Of a stretch of 64,000 nt of DNA, positions 22,511 to 34,106 are shown in pieces. How positions within the stretch are numbered: the first letter of the stretch is position 1; every line of letters begins with the position of its first letter. A program made the position numbers and the translations under genes. Location of the stretch: assembly GCA_006176705.1 (NCBI GenBank), contig QRFJ01003025.1:96296-160295 (forward strand), read 5' to 3'. The notes beneath the pieces were generated by a model. That model saw only the letters and a list, made by a program, of their open reading frames with translations. It was not told where the DNA came from and ran no database searches. This DNA comes from Cocos nucifera (taxonomy: Eukaryota; Streptophyta; Magnoliopsida; Arecales; Arecaceae).

Positions 22511-23175
22511 GTTAACCCTATGTTCTACTATATGACTTAGCCTTAGCTACCATAGATACCAATCATTTGCACTATCCCTGCGTCATTTTACAGCATTCAC
22601 ATTTCGCTCGATATTAAAGATAGATACATCAATATGTGACTGGTAGAGATCGTTAATGAGAAAATCACTTGTAATTTTATTTCATTCATAAAAAATATTA
22701 TAATGGTTCTTAAGAAAACTAATTACATAGCCTTCTTGTGCTAAACATGAAATAAAAATCAAATTCCTACTTGTGCCAGGTACATAATAACAATCCTTAA
22801 GTACTAAATCTAAGTCAGAGGGTAGTCGAAGAGGATAGGTTCCCACGACCAAAGCAGCAACTCTTGCTCCATTTTTAATGCGTAGGATCATCTCACCATC
22901 TTCAGCCTCTTGCTATTCTCAAGACCCTACATGAAAGTGCATAAATAAGCACTAGAACCAGAGTCAAGCATCCAACTAGATGCAGAAAAAACCATAAGGT
23001 TAGATTCAATAATGAGCATACCTCTAAAAGGACCTATCTCCTTCTTATTCTTTAGGATGGCCAGGTATGTAGGACAGTTTCGCATCCAGTGGCCGTCAAT
23101 ATTACAATAAAAATACTTTCCTTTGTCAGTGGCCTTCTTCTTCAACTCTACCTTCTTTTCCTTTTCATCTTCCAT
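22511..23175 (-). pseudogene. A1 gag zinc knuckle, protease and spacer
   Basis: Frame 22927-23175 (82 codons) has the knuckle with its first Cys changed to Tyr (Y21; C24, H29 and C34 kept), then the protease start SSWMLDSGSSAYLC. Frame 22682-22891 holds the protease end and the RNLIFISCL spacer. The protease is split by a frameshift near 22900. The loss of one zinc ligand would by itself impair RNA packaging. Confidence 0.85.
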
Positions 23176-23178
23176 CTT

Positions 23179-23880
23179 CTATCTTTTCACAGACTTTTTT
23201 TTCTCTCCAAAAGACTTTCGCTTGGAAGAAGTCCATTCCATAGCAAGTACTGAGCCTTTAGAACCTTTTATAGAAAGCTTAGCTGTAACCAGCATATTCA
23301 TAAGTTCGACCAGAGTATTCTGAAGTTTATGCATATGGTAGTTCATGATGAATTGCCAATATGCATTAGTCAAGGATTGCAGACTTATATCATTCTATAG
23401 ATCCTAGTCTAACTTCACTCCGAGCTTCTCAAGCTCTTCTAAGTCCTTGATCATCATTAGACAATGATCTTGGACTGACTGCTCGTCACATATTTTAGTC
23501 TTAAATAGTCATTTAGTGAGCTGATATTTGGCTGTGCGACTCTATTCACCAAATAACTCTTGCAGATGAGCCAACATTTGACGAGCAGTCTTGATATCTT
23601 CATGTTGGCACTAAGTTCATTAGACATCGAGTCCAACATATAGTATCTGACCTTGTTATCTTCATCTATCTATTTGTCAAGAGATGCTCTCTTTTCAGTG
23701 GACAGACAAACTCGTAAGATGCGGAGATCCTAGTCCAATACATGAGTTAACTTCTCAAAACCCAAAATAATTTTGAAGTTTTGGAGCCAATCCTTATAAT
23801 TACGTTCGGTCAGTCTATGGGTGTCCAAGATATGAGCTAGTGGGTTCAATGCAGATATTTTTTTTTCTGTAGAGAGTCAA
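23179..23880 (-). pseudogene. A1 gag capsid region
   Basis: Aligns to A2 gag (10857-11555). Open pieces at 23179-23373 (FIMNYHMHKLQNTLVELMNML and the Lys-rich tail) and 23457-23639. Additional stops and frameshifts; more degraded than in A2. Confidence 0.75.
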
Positions 23881-25593
23881 AGTTTCTAATTAGATTTTGT
23901 AATTAAGACTTGATTGATTTATTTAGGAATTTTATTTTTAAATAAATTAGCTCCCACTATTTTCTTCGGATCCCTACACTCTCTGTAGAGATGTAAAAAT
24001 CTCCACGATTAATGATTTCTAGTGGGTGGTGCAGTCCCAGTAACTGACTCATCACCTCATCTAACAGTTATTGGTGATGGGTTAGCCAATGAGTCAACAA
24101 CTCTTATCCAATGATACCCTAATCATGGTACACCTAGACTTGATCTCTAATTCATGAATCTCACCATGTTCGAAATATTGATCCACTCCTCAGTTAAGTT
24201 AGACCCACCATTTGCACAGATTGAATTCTTAATTGGGTCTCTCACCGTATCCAAAATATCGAGTCCAATCCATCCTCCAGCCCGTAGTATTCAATGCCTA
24301 ATAGATATGGTTGCGTCTTCCTGGTGCAACTGAGCCACTATAACCAATCGAGAACAATCAACCCTGGAAAAGGCCTGCATATCTACAATGGTGGAAGATC
24401 TTAGACTTAATCTTTTCTTAGAGAGATTTGATTTAGGTCTCTTTAAACTTGACTTGACATAGCCATAACCATTATGACTAACCTAGCGGCAGGAGTTAGC
24501 TCGGATTATTAACCACCTTAGATCAGGACTGAGCTGACAAATATGGCCAAGTAAATGAGATCGGTGGAAGGGATATGCCATTAACTCAACAAGAATGCAT
24601 TCGAGTCGAGTAGCTCCAAATTAAAAATTAGTTGGTCGTATCTGCCAAACTTACCTTAGACACCAAATTATTGAGCCAGAACCAATCAAATTAGCCTATA
24701 ATTCAGACTCTAACCACTGAGCCTAATTAGTTCTTAACTTGATCGATCACTCATGTGACTCAACCTTGATCAAGATTTAATCCTATTAGGCTGGTCAACT
24801 TAGGTACTTTTGATCCATCTAACCGACTCTTGATTTGGTTTGATAAACCGCTAGACCTAATTGAGCTACTAAGCCCGAACCCAATTTTATGAATATATCT
24901 TAGATCTAAAAATTCAAAATTTTAGACCTAACATATTTCATAATCTTAATTCTTAATTAAGTTTAGGGTTCATAAACAAAACATTTAAAAAAAATCCAAG
25001 GATTTCAGCATCTAGGGTTTTGCAAAAAATAAATTTTTAATTTCTGATTAAGGACAAACACGCAGCACCCCTACACATCATAAGAACACCCCATCGAATG
25101 GAAGGAGAGGGCCTTTAAATCCTTCTTTGTTCTTATGACCGAACGGCCAAGCGGAATGCCTTAATCAAAAACATGATGAATCTACAAAACTAGTTAGATC
25201 TACATCATATATCACATATAAAAATTGATCTAACTTAAAAACATGTTTTGCATACATCTCATGTATCATATCATGCATGTTTTCAGATCTAAATTATCTC
25301 ATAAAAATATAAAAAATAAAATTTAATTTTGATCATATCAAATTAAATTTATTCAAGACAACTTTGTCGAGCTATTCTATAACTAGTCTAAACATGCATC
25401 TATCATATCTCATATGAACAAAATTAAATAACTTTATTTTTTATTTTCTAGATTTAATTATAATATTTATAGTATCAAAAAATAGTAAATAAATAGATCT
25501 AAAAATTATAATTAATCAAAAAATAATTCTATTCCTAGTAAATAAATATTAGATCTAGATTAATTAATTTTAATTTTTTATTTTTTAATTTAG
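23881..25593 (-). other. A1 untranslated leader, primer site deleted
   Basis: Aligns to the A2 leader and keeps the splice-donor-like block at 24644-24664. The primer site and the first bases of the LTR are missing: the AT-rich leader end at 25590 runs straight into LTR sequence. Confidence 0.75.
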
Positions 25594-27874
25594 AATAAAT
25601 CCTATTTCTTGGGTCAGGTTCGTTCAGATCTGATTGGATCAAGAGAAATATTTTAAAAAAAATTTTCTTAGATCTAAATCAAATCTAAGACTCTTCAGAT
25701 CTAATCTTATTAATTTAATGAAATAAAATAAAATAAAATAAAATCTAATTTAATCATACCTTTATTATGGGTAATTCTATTATCCTGTGATGATCCTAAT
25801 GTTTGCCTGAGGTTCTGGATGTAGCCATGCAAGCACCTGACCTGTACCGGTATCCACTTGGATAAGATCTTGGGAGCTTCTCCTCCTCAAACTATCTTCC
25901 AAAAATTAGATCTGGATCTGATCTTGAAGGTCTTCAAAATAGATTTTGAAGATCCACCATTGTCTCTTGCAGTAGTGCTGCCTTCTTCCTTTCCTGTTGC
26001 CTTTCTCTTGCTCGAATCCCACCAAACTCAAGCCCAAAAACTCTTGGATGTGGATAGGAGAGAGAGGAGCTAATGGTGGCATGGAGAGAGAGGGAGAGAA
26101 GCCTTGTGGCATGGGTAAAGGGCAAAACCTCCCAATTCTAGGCACAGACAGAGTTCATATAGACACTGCTGTGCCATGCAGTACCACATCATCCCGACCA
26201 ATCATGGCTCTTTGTACAATCAAATGTAAATTTGATTGATGGGATGACATCATCCGATCCAATCGGATTAGAGTCCCTCATAAACCTCCTTAGGTGGTGT
26301 CAAGACTGGTCAAATAGGACTCTTTGGCGCCACCTAAGCTGAAAACATGAAGCAACCTAGAGTTCCATCTATACGGGACTCCAGGCATGATCCTCGTGGG
26401 GTGCACGCCTTCTTAGGCTTGCACCCCATCCCTTTCTACCTTTTAGCAGAGAGACAAAGTTCCATGTTCCCTCCTATGGGTGCATGACACATGGGCAGAT
26501 GTCTAAGTATCAAAGGTCAACATTTGACCAAAGTCCAAGGATAAGATTTAGCAGGTGATGGAAAATGGTAAGTGTTGTCTCAATTTTATCTCATAAATTA
26601 AGACAATTCTTTTCTGACCTACACAAGCTCCAGTTAGACTAAGTAAAATTTTCTAAGTGAGCCCAAACACATTTGGCTCAATCGAGACAAGCTTTAATGA
26701 TTGTTGAAGAAGAACATTTGGCTCAATCGTATGTTAGCATGATTTTCTTGAACCTAATTGAATCTTTTTCAAATCAATTGAATTGGGTTAGTCTAATTAA
26801 TGATATCTAGATCCAAATTCTTATTTGTGTGATCTAGTTAGGTTCAGTTTCAAATGGTAATGGGATACGTCATGATCTTTACCATTGACATCATCGAAAC
26901 ACCTTCCGATGGATCAGAATTTTTTTGATTCAGATAATTAGTATGATCGATCATCCAAATCATTCTAATTGCTCCCAAAATCCACCAGTGACACCTAACA
27001 ACATATGGTGACAACCCATCAGATCTGAAAATGAATCTCTTGGTGTAGTTACCTATGTGATTAAGTTTCTCTATCTTGAGCCCCGACTAGATTAGGGTTA
27101 AGGTGATCTTGTCAAACCCTAATTTCCACCATATGAATTAATCATTCAATTCAAGTCTAATGTGAAAACCCTAATAAAAACTCTTTCTATTATTTCACTC
27201 TACCATGGCTGTGGGCTTATAGACTTGATTCTTATGATCATTAAAGGGTTGCTCCTCATCTACCGAGGTAGATAGATCCCCTATTGGTGCAATCCAATTC
27301 TTACAATGAACATGCTATAGCCAACATACACCTCAGGATTTCAAATGGCTAGAAGACCGAGTTATGGTGTAGTCAAACTATAACACCCTCAAGGTGTACT
27401 ATCGATGCACCTCAGGTCAAAGAACTAAATACAACACTACAGCTTTGAGCCAGTCATCAACGAGAAGGTAGATTTCCTCATGACTGCTCGAGGTGGTCAC
27501 GCTCAGTGTCCTCATTTTCTAACGAGTACCTGTACTCTCGCTTCGGTGTCTCTATACCATTGACTCAAGACTCATCTATCCTAAAAAAGTGATCGTACAC
27601 CAACCTTCCAGATCAATCACCATCCTCATAATGATCCTACGATCGAGAGCATTTTATGAGTTAATAATGAAAATTCATGTCTTAAATATTCAACTCTTGA
27701 AAATATGAACTATCATTACCATTAACTCAAGGGATGTATCATAGACACATTCAAATGCACATTATGATAGAAAATAATTCATTTTATTATTTATAGTCAA
27801 AATTATAATTTTGCCCTTCGATGTGTGTTATAAGTGTCAGCCAATTCTGACTTTTAGGACACACATATCTAACA
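25594..27874 (-). repeat. A1 5' LTR
   Basis: About 2.28 kb. The left end has lost TGAAGGA (starts near AATAAATCC); the right end is ATCTAACA. The TATA octamer is decayed (CATATAGA near 26156). The sister LTR is 2543-4828. Confidence 0.88.
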
Positions 27875-29566
27875 ACATGACTATGCTTGGTACATCTAAC
27901 CAATGAATGATTAAGCCCAACTATGGTTGGTCAATCTAACCACCATTAGAGGGATATATTCAAGTCATTATATGATGAATGATAATTCCATTAGTCAATA
28001 AGCACTAGGCCTATGGGCCTCCAATGATCATTGAGTTAATGGACCCATTATCAAACACCTTAATGGGAGGCTATGACTCAGTTATCCCCATAACTTTATC
28101 ATTTTAAGGACTTAATAATTTTAGAAGATTTATAATTTATTCATGATTGTAGAATAGAAAGGACATGGACTAATTTGCTCCCACTGACTTCATCAAGTCA
28201 AGTCCTCGCACTAACTTCTCAACTCATTGATAAGGACTAGGATCAACATCGGTCCATGGGCAACTAGAATAGTCTCACTAATTTTCTATGTGACATGGGT
28301 TAGTACAAATCAATGATCAACCTAATCAAGACCTAATTAACAACATTGGTCAAGTAAGTGAGATCGATGGGAGGGTCTGCCAAGGCTTGCCTTAGACACC
28401 ATAAAAAATGGCCAGGTAAGCAAGCTGTCAATTAAAAACCACCGATCTAGGATGCCAGACTTACCTTAAACACCAATTGATTTATCAATTTTGACTTTGT
28501 TTGCCGAAAGACTCGAGCTCGACCACTGAGCCAAGATTAGTATCCATTTATTAGATGTATGGACTTTGATCAACTACAACTATTGAAGTTATCTAAAGAA
28601 ATGATCTAATCCTAATTAACTATTAATTAGGTTTGATCGATTTCTTAACTTAATCCATATTTAATCTAACCCTAGGTCTAACCCAGTTAAGAACCTTATC
28701 TAAACTAATCCATTTTTCTTTAACCCATGTTTTATGAAATTATCGTAGGATCTTTAAATCACAAACCTAGATCCTAAACAATCACTTAATTCTTAATTAA
28801 GTTCAAGGGTGAGGGTTGGGGTTCAGCATTTCAAAATTATTTTTTAAATTTTGAAAGGTTCTTTACATTCTCGCATCATTTTATTAAATAGGTCAACTCA
28901 TTTCAAAAATGGATCAGCTTATTTCTTAAACAAGTACTAGATGTAGGTTTGATCACATAAAACCAGCCAATTATGACATTCAGCCAACTTCTCAATCAAG
29001 CTAGCTCGGATCCCATCTGAGCTGGCCTGAGTAGAAGTCTAGTTGGCTTGATTCTGAGACAGTCAGCTCGGCAGAAGGCTGGAAGGCCATCATTCCCATA
29101 GAGCAGGCTCGGATCCTATCTGAGCCGGTCCAACTCCTGATCGAGCCGACTGGAGCATTTTTTAAAAATTATATCATGGCTGGCATGCTGGTCGAGCCAA
29201 CTCAATTCTTAAGAGATCTGGCTCGACCAATGAATAGAACTCTTTCTAAGATCCTATTCAGGTTTAATCTAAAATTATTTACCATACTTAAAAATCATGA
29301 AATTATTTAGATCAAATCTAAATACTAATTCATGATAAAATTTAGATTAAATCCTTGAAACACATCATAAAAAATATTAGATCTAATCTAAAGATTTTAT
29401 GATCAATTTTCTGGATCTCAACGTACCAGGACAACCTTTCCACTATAAGGGATAAACCTTATAACAGGATAACCAACAGTCCATGTGATCATTTCTTTTA
29501 TTTTTTAGATTTATTTTAATGCAAACATGATCATGTTATAGAAGAACCTAGATGCTCTGATACCAT
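27875..29566 (-). other. B0 untranslated leader, second part
   Basis: Continuation of the B0 leader after A1, starting with the ACATG target copy. It aligns with 48140-49503 and 50480-51770. It contains a splice-donor-like block at 28454-28474 and a diverged copy near 28380-28400. It ends in the primer site. No coding signal. Confidence 0.75.
29554..29565 (-). other. B0 primer binding site
   Basis: TGGTATCAGAGC on the minus strand, next to the B0 5' LTR; iMet tRNA type. Confidence 0.9.
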
Positions 29567-32424
29567 TGATGGAAAATATGCAGTATTTTTTGCATGAATT
29601 TTAAAATTTTTTTTGAAATGTAACGTAGCGAAAGATATTGATTAAACTATTAAACTTATAGAAGCATGTAATCAAATTACTAAACCCTATAACTAGGACC
29701 TATAACATATCATAATGCATTCTTAAATATGAAAATAAGTACTTTAGTATTGATCAAATCAACACCCTAGATCTAGAACAGTTCTAGATCTAAATCCTAG
29801 ATTGTATCTAGGTGACAGAAGAGATCAAATCTCTTACCTTCGCATGGATTGAGAACTCTACAATTGATTTTTGTTATTGTCTTTAGAGCCGCACATGTGT
29901 CCAGCCTCTATAGGTAATCCACACGAGGTAGCAACAAAATTAGAGGTTCGTCAAACGAAGATCCGATCGAAGTACTAGCTTCTTGTGGATTCCTCTAGAT
30001 GGTTAATCTAAAATTTATTCTTCGAATCTCTTGGACACTCCAAGAGATGAAGAGTAAGAGGAGGAATAAGGAAGAAATCTAACCTTTGGATCTTCCAAAA
30101 ATCAAAAATAAAATACATTGGAAAAAGGTCCTAAGAGAAGACAAATCTTTTCTTTTAGGACTTCAATGATTGATGTCCAGAAAATATCTTTATGCTAAAA
30201 CAAGGGGAGACCTTCTCTCCTAGTCTTTTCTCATGTTTCTAGATCATACACTTTCTAATTTTTTTAATAGAAAAATCTCATAAAAATATGGAGATGAAGG
30301 GTTCTCAAGAAAATTCTAAGAGAAGACCTTCTTCTCTTCTTCTTCTCTCATCAGGACATGATTAGATTATGTCAAAAATAAACTGCCGTGTCCCAACTCC
30401 TTGGAGCACTCATCCTCGACACTCTCTCTCTCTTTATCTCAGATGTTTATCACAAAAGAATTAGATCAAAAATAAAGAAGAAAGACTTTGAAACAAAATC
30501 ATAAGAGAAGACAATCTTCTCTCTTACCTTGTCATCATCAAGACATCAACAATTGACGTCCAAATTAAAGCTTCTCCTCCAAGAAGATGGGTGCCCCAAA
30601 CCTCCATGCCAGGACAACTTTTTCTCTACATTTTTCCATGGGAAACATGGAGTTTTTGATGCCCGCCTCCTATCTAATAGGAGGTGCCACAAAATAAGGG
30701 AGACTAGGTTAAATGACCTAGTCAAACATAGAAATAATGGGGCATCCAACTCTTGGACGCCCCTTCCCCTATTTTCTCTGCATGGAGACATGGAAAGCAC
30801 ACACAAACCTAGGAAAGAGGATGACAAAAATGAAAGATGGGCATGGGTTTATTTCCATACAAAGAGGATGAAAGTTTTAACAAATTAAAACTCTAATTTA
30901 GTTTGACTCATTCAAACTAACTTCCATATTTGACCAAGTCAAATATAAATCCAAAATGTAAGATTATGAGGTATGGAAAAGCTATCTTAGGCATGGAAAA
31001 TCATGTAAAAAAATTTTGGAATTAATTAGTGGGCATGGAGATTATTTGGTGCAAGGAAAGAGGAATCCTAGTCTAACTAGGATTCTCTTAAATAGAATAG
31101 GTTAAACCAAATTAAAACCTATTCTAATTAGATTTGAGTCAACCTAATTAGTAAGCTATCCTAGTCTAATTAGTAGCCTAATTAAACTAAATTTAAAATA
31201 TATTTAAATCTAATTTAATTTTTAATCAAATTAGAAATTAGTTGGACTCAAGTCCTAATCAAACAGGGATTTGTTCTTCCTTGCAATTGGCTTATCAAAT
31301 AAATCAATTAGACTTAATCTAATTAAGTTCAAACCAATTTTAATTGATCTCAACCTAATTGCTTAATCAGATTGAGCCAATTAGTAATCCAATTGCTAAT
31401 TGATCCTTCTGCAATACTTGCATTTGGTCAAACATCAATCATATTGATAGTTTGACCTAAGAATGATTCTCGTTTGTTGATTAACCATCTGATTAGGTTA
31501 CAACCTCTAATATGTGTGACCCCATTGGTTCAAATCTAAGCTAGTAGTATAGGAACTAATTTTTATACCAATTAAAGTAAACATCTAGTAATGGTTTCCA
31601 ACATCCGGATAGATCGAATGTATGCAAAGCCATACTCTTAGAACCTTGGCCCATGGTTACCGTATAATTCATCTCTTTGACCAATAATGCTCAAGATGAT
31701 TTTGACTATGCTATCAACACTCATATAAGTCATTTCTATTGTATCTCAAAATTTTGCAAATCCCATGACTTTTCACGAGGATTATCCAGGCCTAGGTTTT
31801 GTTAAATTGAAACATAACAAGTTATTCACTTCCTGAAGCTAATCAGGAGTAGCTTCAAGAGTGGTCAATCCCATCTTCACTCACACACTAACTTCACAAG
31901 TACTTAATTGTATCCAAAAATCTTTCAAACCTAGATTAGAAATACAGGTAGTTCAACACTAAAGTATAATGAGTTGCTTGCAAATCATCATGGGGATCTC
32001 AGATCGGAGGGATACTTATATCCATTGGCCTTAGCTAGTTACTCTTGATAGTAGAGTGCTATATTGATCACGTTCAGTGTAGATGTACTTCTACATCTTA
32101 CCTAGATGCCATACCAGTATCTCTACACTACTTGATTATGAGGACAATCAACACATATGCAATACAGCAAACTACACTTGATAAGTTATCATCCTTATTA
32201 ATAACTCATCATTTGATCATGAACAATTTAAGAACCATACGATAAATCCTCCTTTATAGTTTGATTCTGGTTCTAAGAACTTTACAATAATTTAGGAGTT
32301 CATTTAAAGAAAGATAGAACTTGTATGATGAAATAGCCAAATAACTATTATTATTAGATAATTTATATACTAATTCCAATCATCTACCACTTAGATGATT
32401 GGCTTTAGGATACATTTTTCAATA
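29567..32424 (-). repeat. B0 5' LTR, divergent form
   Basis: About 2.86 kb. The left end TGATGGAAAA and the right end ...TTTTTCAATA match the B LTR ends (TGCTGGAAA, CCAACA) loosely. The outer 900 bases on the right align well with the other B LTRs, but the centre differs and lacks the 31-bp minisatellite. Small open frames at 30529-30888 (+) and 30546-30827 (-) overlap each other, resemble nothing I know and are probably chance. Confidence 0.75.
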
Positions 32425-34106
32425 CTTGATTCTTGGCTGTACGGTCTAACCCGAACTATTAGGTTGATCTAATCAAAATTAATTAATCAGTTGGTGTCTA
32501 AAGTAAGTCTGGCAATCTAGACCAAAGGTCTTTAATTGGTAGCCAACTTACCAGGCCATTTCTAATGATGTCTAAGGCAAGCTTTGGCAGTCCCTCCCAT
32601 CGATCTCACTTACCTGGCCTTCTTAATGAAGTTATGTTTTGATCAAATTACTTGACATTTCGAGCTAACTAACGTCAGCTATGTAAATTAGTATGACTAA
32701 TTTAGGTGCTCCTAGACCGCCTATCAATGGTCTCCCTTAATCTGACTTGGTGAAGTTAGTGGGAGGATCATGATTAGCTAGTTTATTTGACTCTCTTCTA
32801 TCAAATCAAATTAATTAAATCCTTTAAAATTATTAGATCCTTAAAATAAAATAGTCATGGTGATAACTAAATCATAGCCTCCCATTAAGGTGGATGATAA
32901 AAGGTCTAGTAATCTGCAAGGATACTGAAGCTGTCTTACGCCTGGTGTTCATTGAGATATTGAAATTATCATTCATCATATGATGATTAGGTCACACTCT
33001 CTAAATGGCAATTAGGTTAGCCAGAGCTTTTCTTGGGCCTAGTCATCATTCATTTGATGCACCGAACTCAATCATGTTAATGGTTGGACCTAACTAGAAC
33101 TTTCAGTGGAAGCTCTAGCCTACTAAAAAGATACCTGGGGCAAAACCTAATACTAAAAATTATTTAAAAAAATAATTAGTTAAGAACCTAACCATAGTTT
33201 TGAACCTAATACTAAAAAGATACCTAGGGCAATCTATGTGAATTCTAGTACCCACAAAGAAATTAAGATAATTCCTCAAATTGGAGGTAAAGGCTATCAA
33301 CTTGAATAAAATAGTGGAAGAACCTTTTGATTAAAGTCTAAATCTTTAGGTTTAATAAATTATTTACTAATTAGGCTTTTGGTTCTCCTTTGTGCAGTTA
33401 AGGCCAAATCCAAGTTGCTCCATTCACTATAAGATAGTGATAAACTTATGGGATCCAACATTGATAACAAGTATGGGAAGTTGAATATTTTTCAGCAACA
33501 TGAAGAAGTTCATGCTGGGGCTTCTATGCCTAGTCTAAACAAAAGATTCAAGACTAACCTAGACCAGGCAAAGTGCTTCTACTATAAGAAGCAACAGCAC
33601 TAGAAAAGGAACTATCCTCAGTACCTTGCTTCCCATGATTGCAACAGGCTAAATAATAGAAAAAAGCAAGGAGTTGCTGATTGAGGATGTTATATGATAA
33701 CATCTTGTAATTTTTTTAATTATGATACTACTACCTGGATATTAGATACTGAAAGTCTAGTTTATATTTGCAATTCATTGCATGGACTTCAAGTAAGTAG
33801 AAAATTTAAAAATAATGAGCAATTTTTGAATGTTGGAGATGAAAGATTTGTTCTAGTTCTAGCTATAAGAATAGTTCAGCTTATTTTCCATGCTAATGTC
33901 ATTTCTTTTGATGAATGTCATTATTGTTCTTCTTTTCTGATGAATATAATCTTTGTTGGCTTTTGCCAAATATGATTATCATTTATCAATAAAGAAAGAT
34001 TATTATGATATCATTATGAATGATGTTACAATAATGCAAGGATAATAAAGAAATGGCATTTACATTTTATCATAGCCTGCATGTGAGTGTAATGTACATT
34101 TCTAAA
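32425..34106 (+). mobile_element. Plus-strand family B leader-gag-protease fragment
   Basis: Reads in the opposite sense to its neighbours. From left to right it holds the leader (32425-33400, with the donor-like block at 32493-32513), gag end and protease (33400-33975). It is the target into which B0 (left side) and probably B2 (right side) inserted. Its integrase, RT and LTRs are not present here. Confidence 0.75.
33540..33975 (+). pseudogene. Gag zinc knuckle and protease remnant
   Basis: A degenerate zinc knuckle lies near 33570-33612 (KCFYYKK, with a stop where the Trp should be). The 93-codon frame 33694-33975 is copia protease: WILDTES replaces the catalytic WILDTGS, so the Gly of the active-site triplet is lost, followed by LVYICNSLHGL, FLNVGDE and the C-terminal F.MNIIFVG block. 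Confidence 0.78.

Larger units (their letters stand above)
17920..22742. repeat. Tandem duplication, copy 2
   Basis: Second copy of the A2 leader end, A2 5' LTR and A1 flank. It lacks the gap and the scrambled stretch, and its right edge continues smoothly into A1 protease and gag, so it is the better representation of the locus. Confidence 0.88.
2543..27874 (-). mobile_element. Family A copia element A1, split by nested A2
   Basis: Minus-strand Ty1/copia element inserted in the B0 leader. The 3' LTR is 2543-4828. The interior is 4829-5829 plus 20909-25593. The 5' LTR is 25594-27874. Without the nested A2 and the duplicated block it would be about 10.2 kb. Domain order on the minus strand is gag, protease, integrase, RT, RNase H, which defines Ty1/copia. 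The lineage may be near Angela/Tork, judged from the zinc-knuckle and RT wording; this is inference. Frames are broken throughout and the primer site is deleted. Confidence 0.9.

Noticed and set aside
25858..26239. Cluster of four overlapping ORFs in both directions
   Set aside because: All in the A1 5' LTR; mutual overlap and no motifs.
30529..30888. 119-codon plus-strand ORF in the B0 LTR, overlapped by a 93-codon minus-strand ORF (30546-30827)
   Set aside because: Both lie within an LTR and overlap on opposite strands. They show no recognisable domain and have no counterpart in the other B LTRs.
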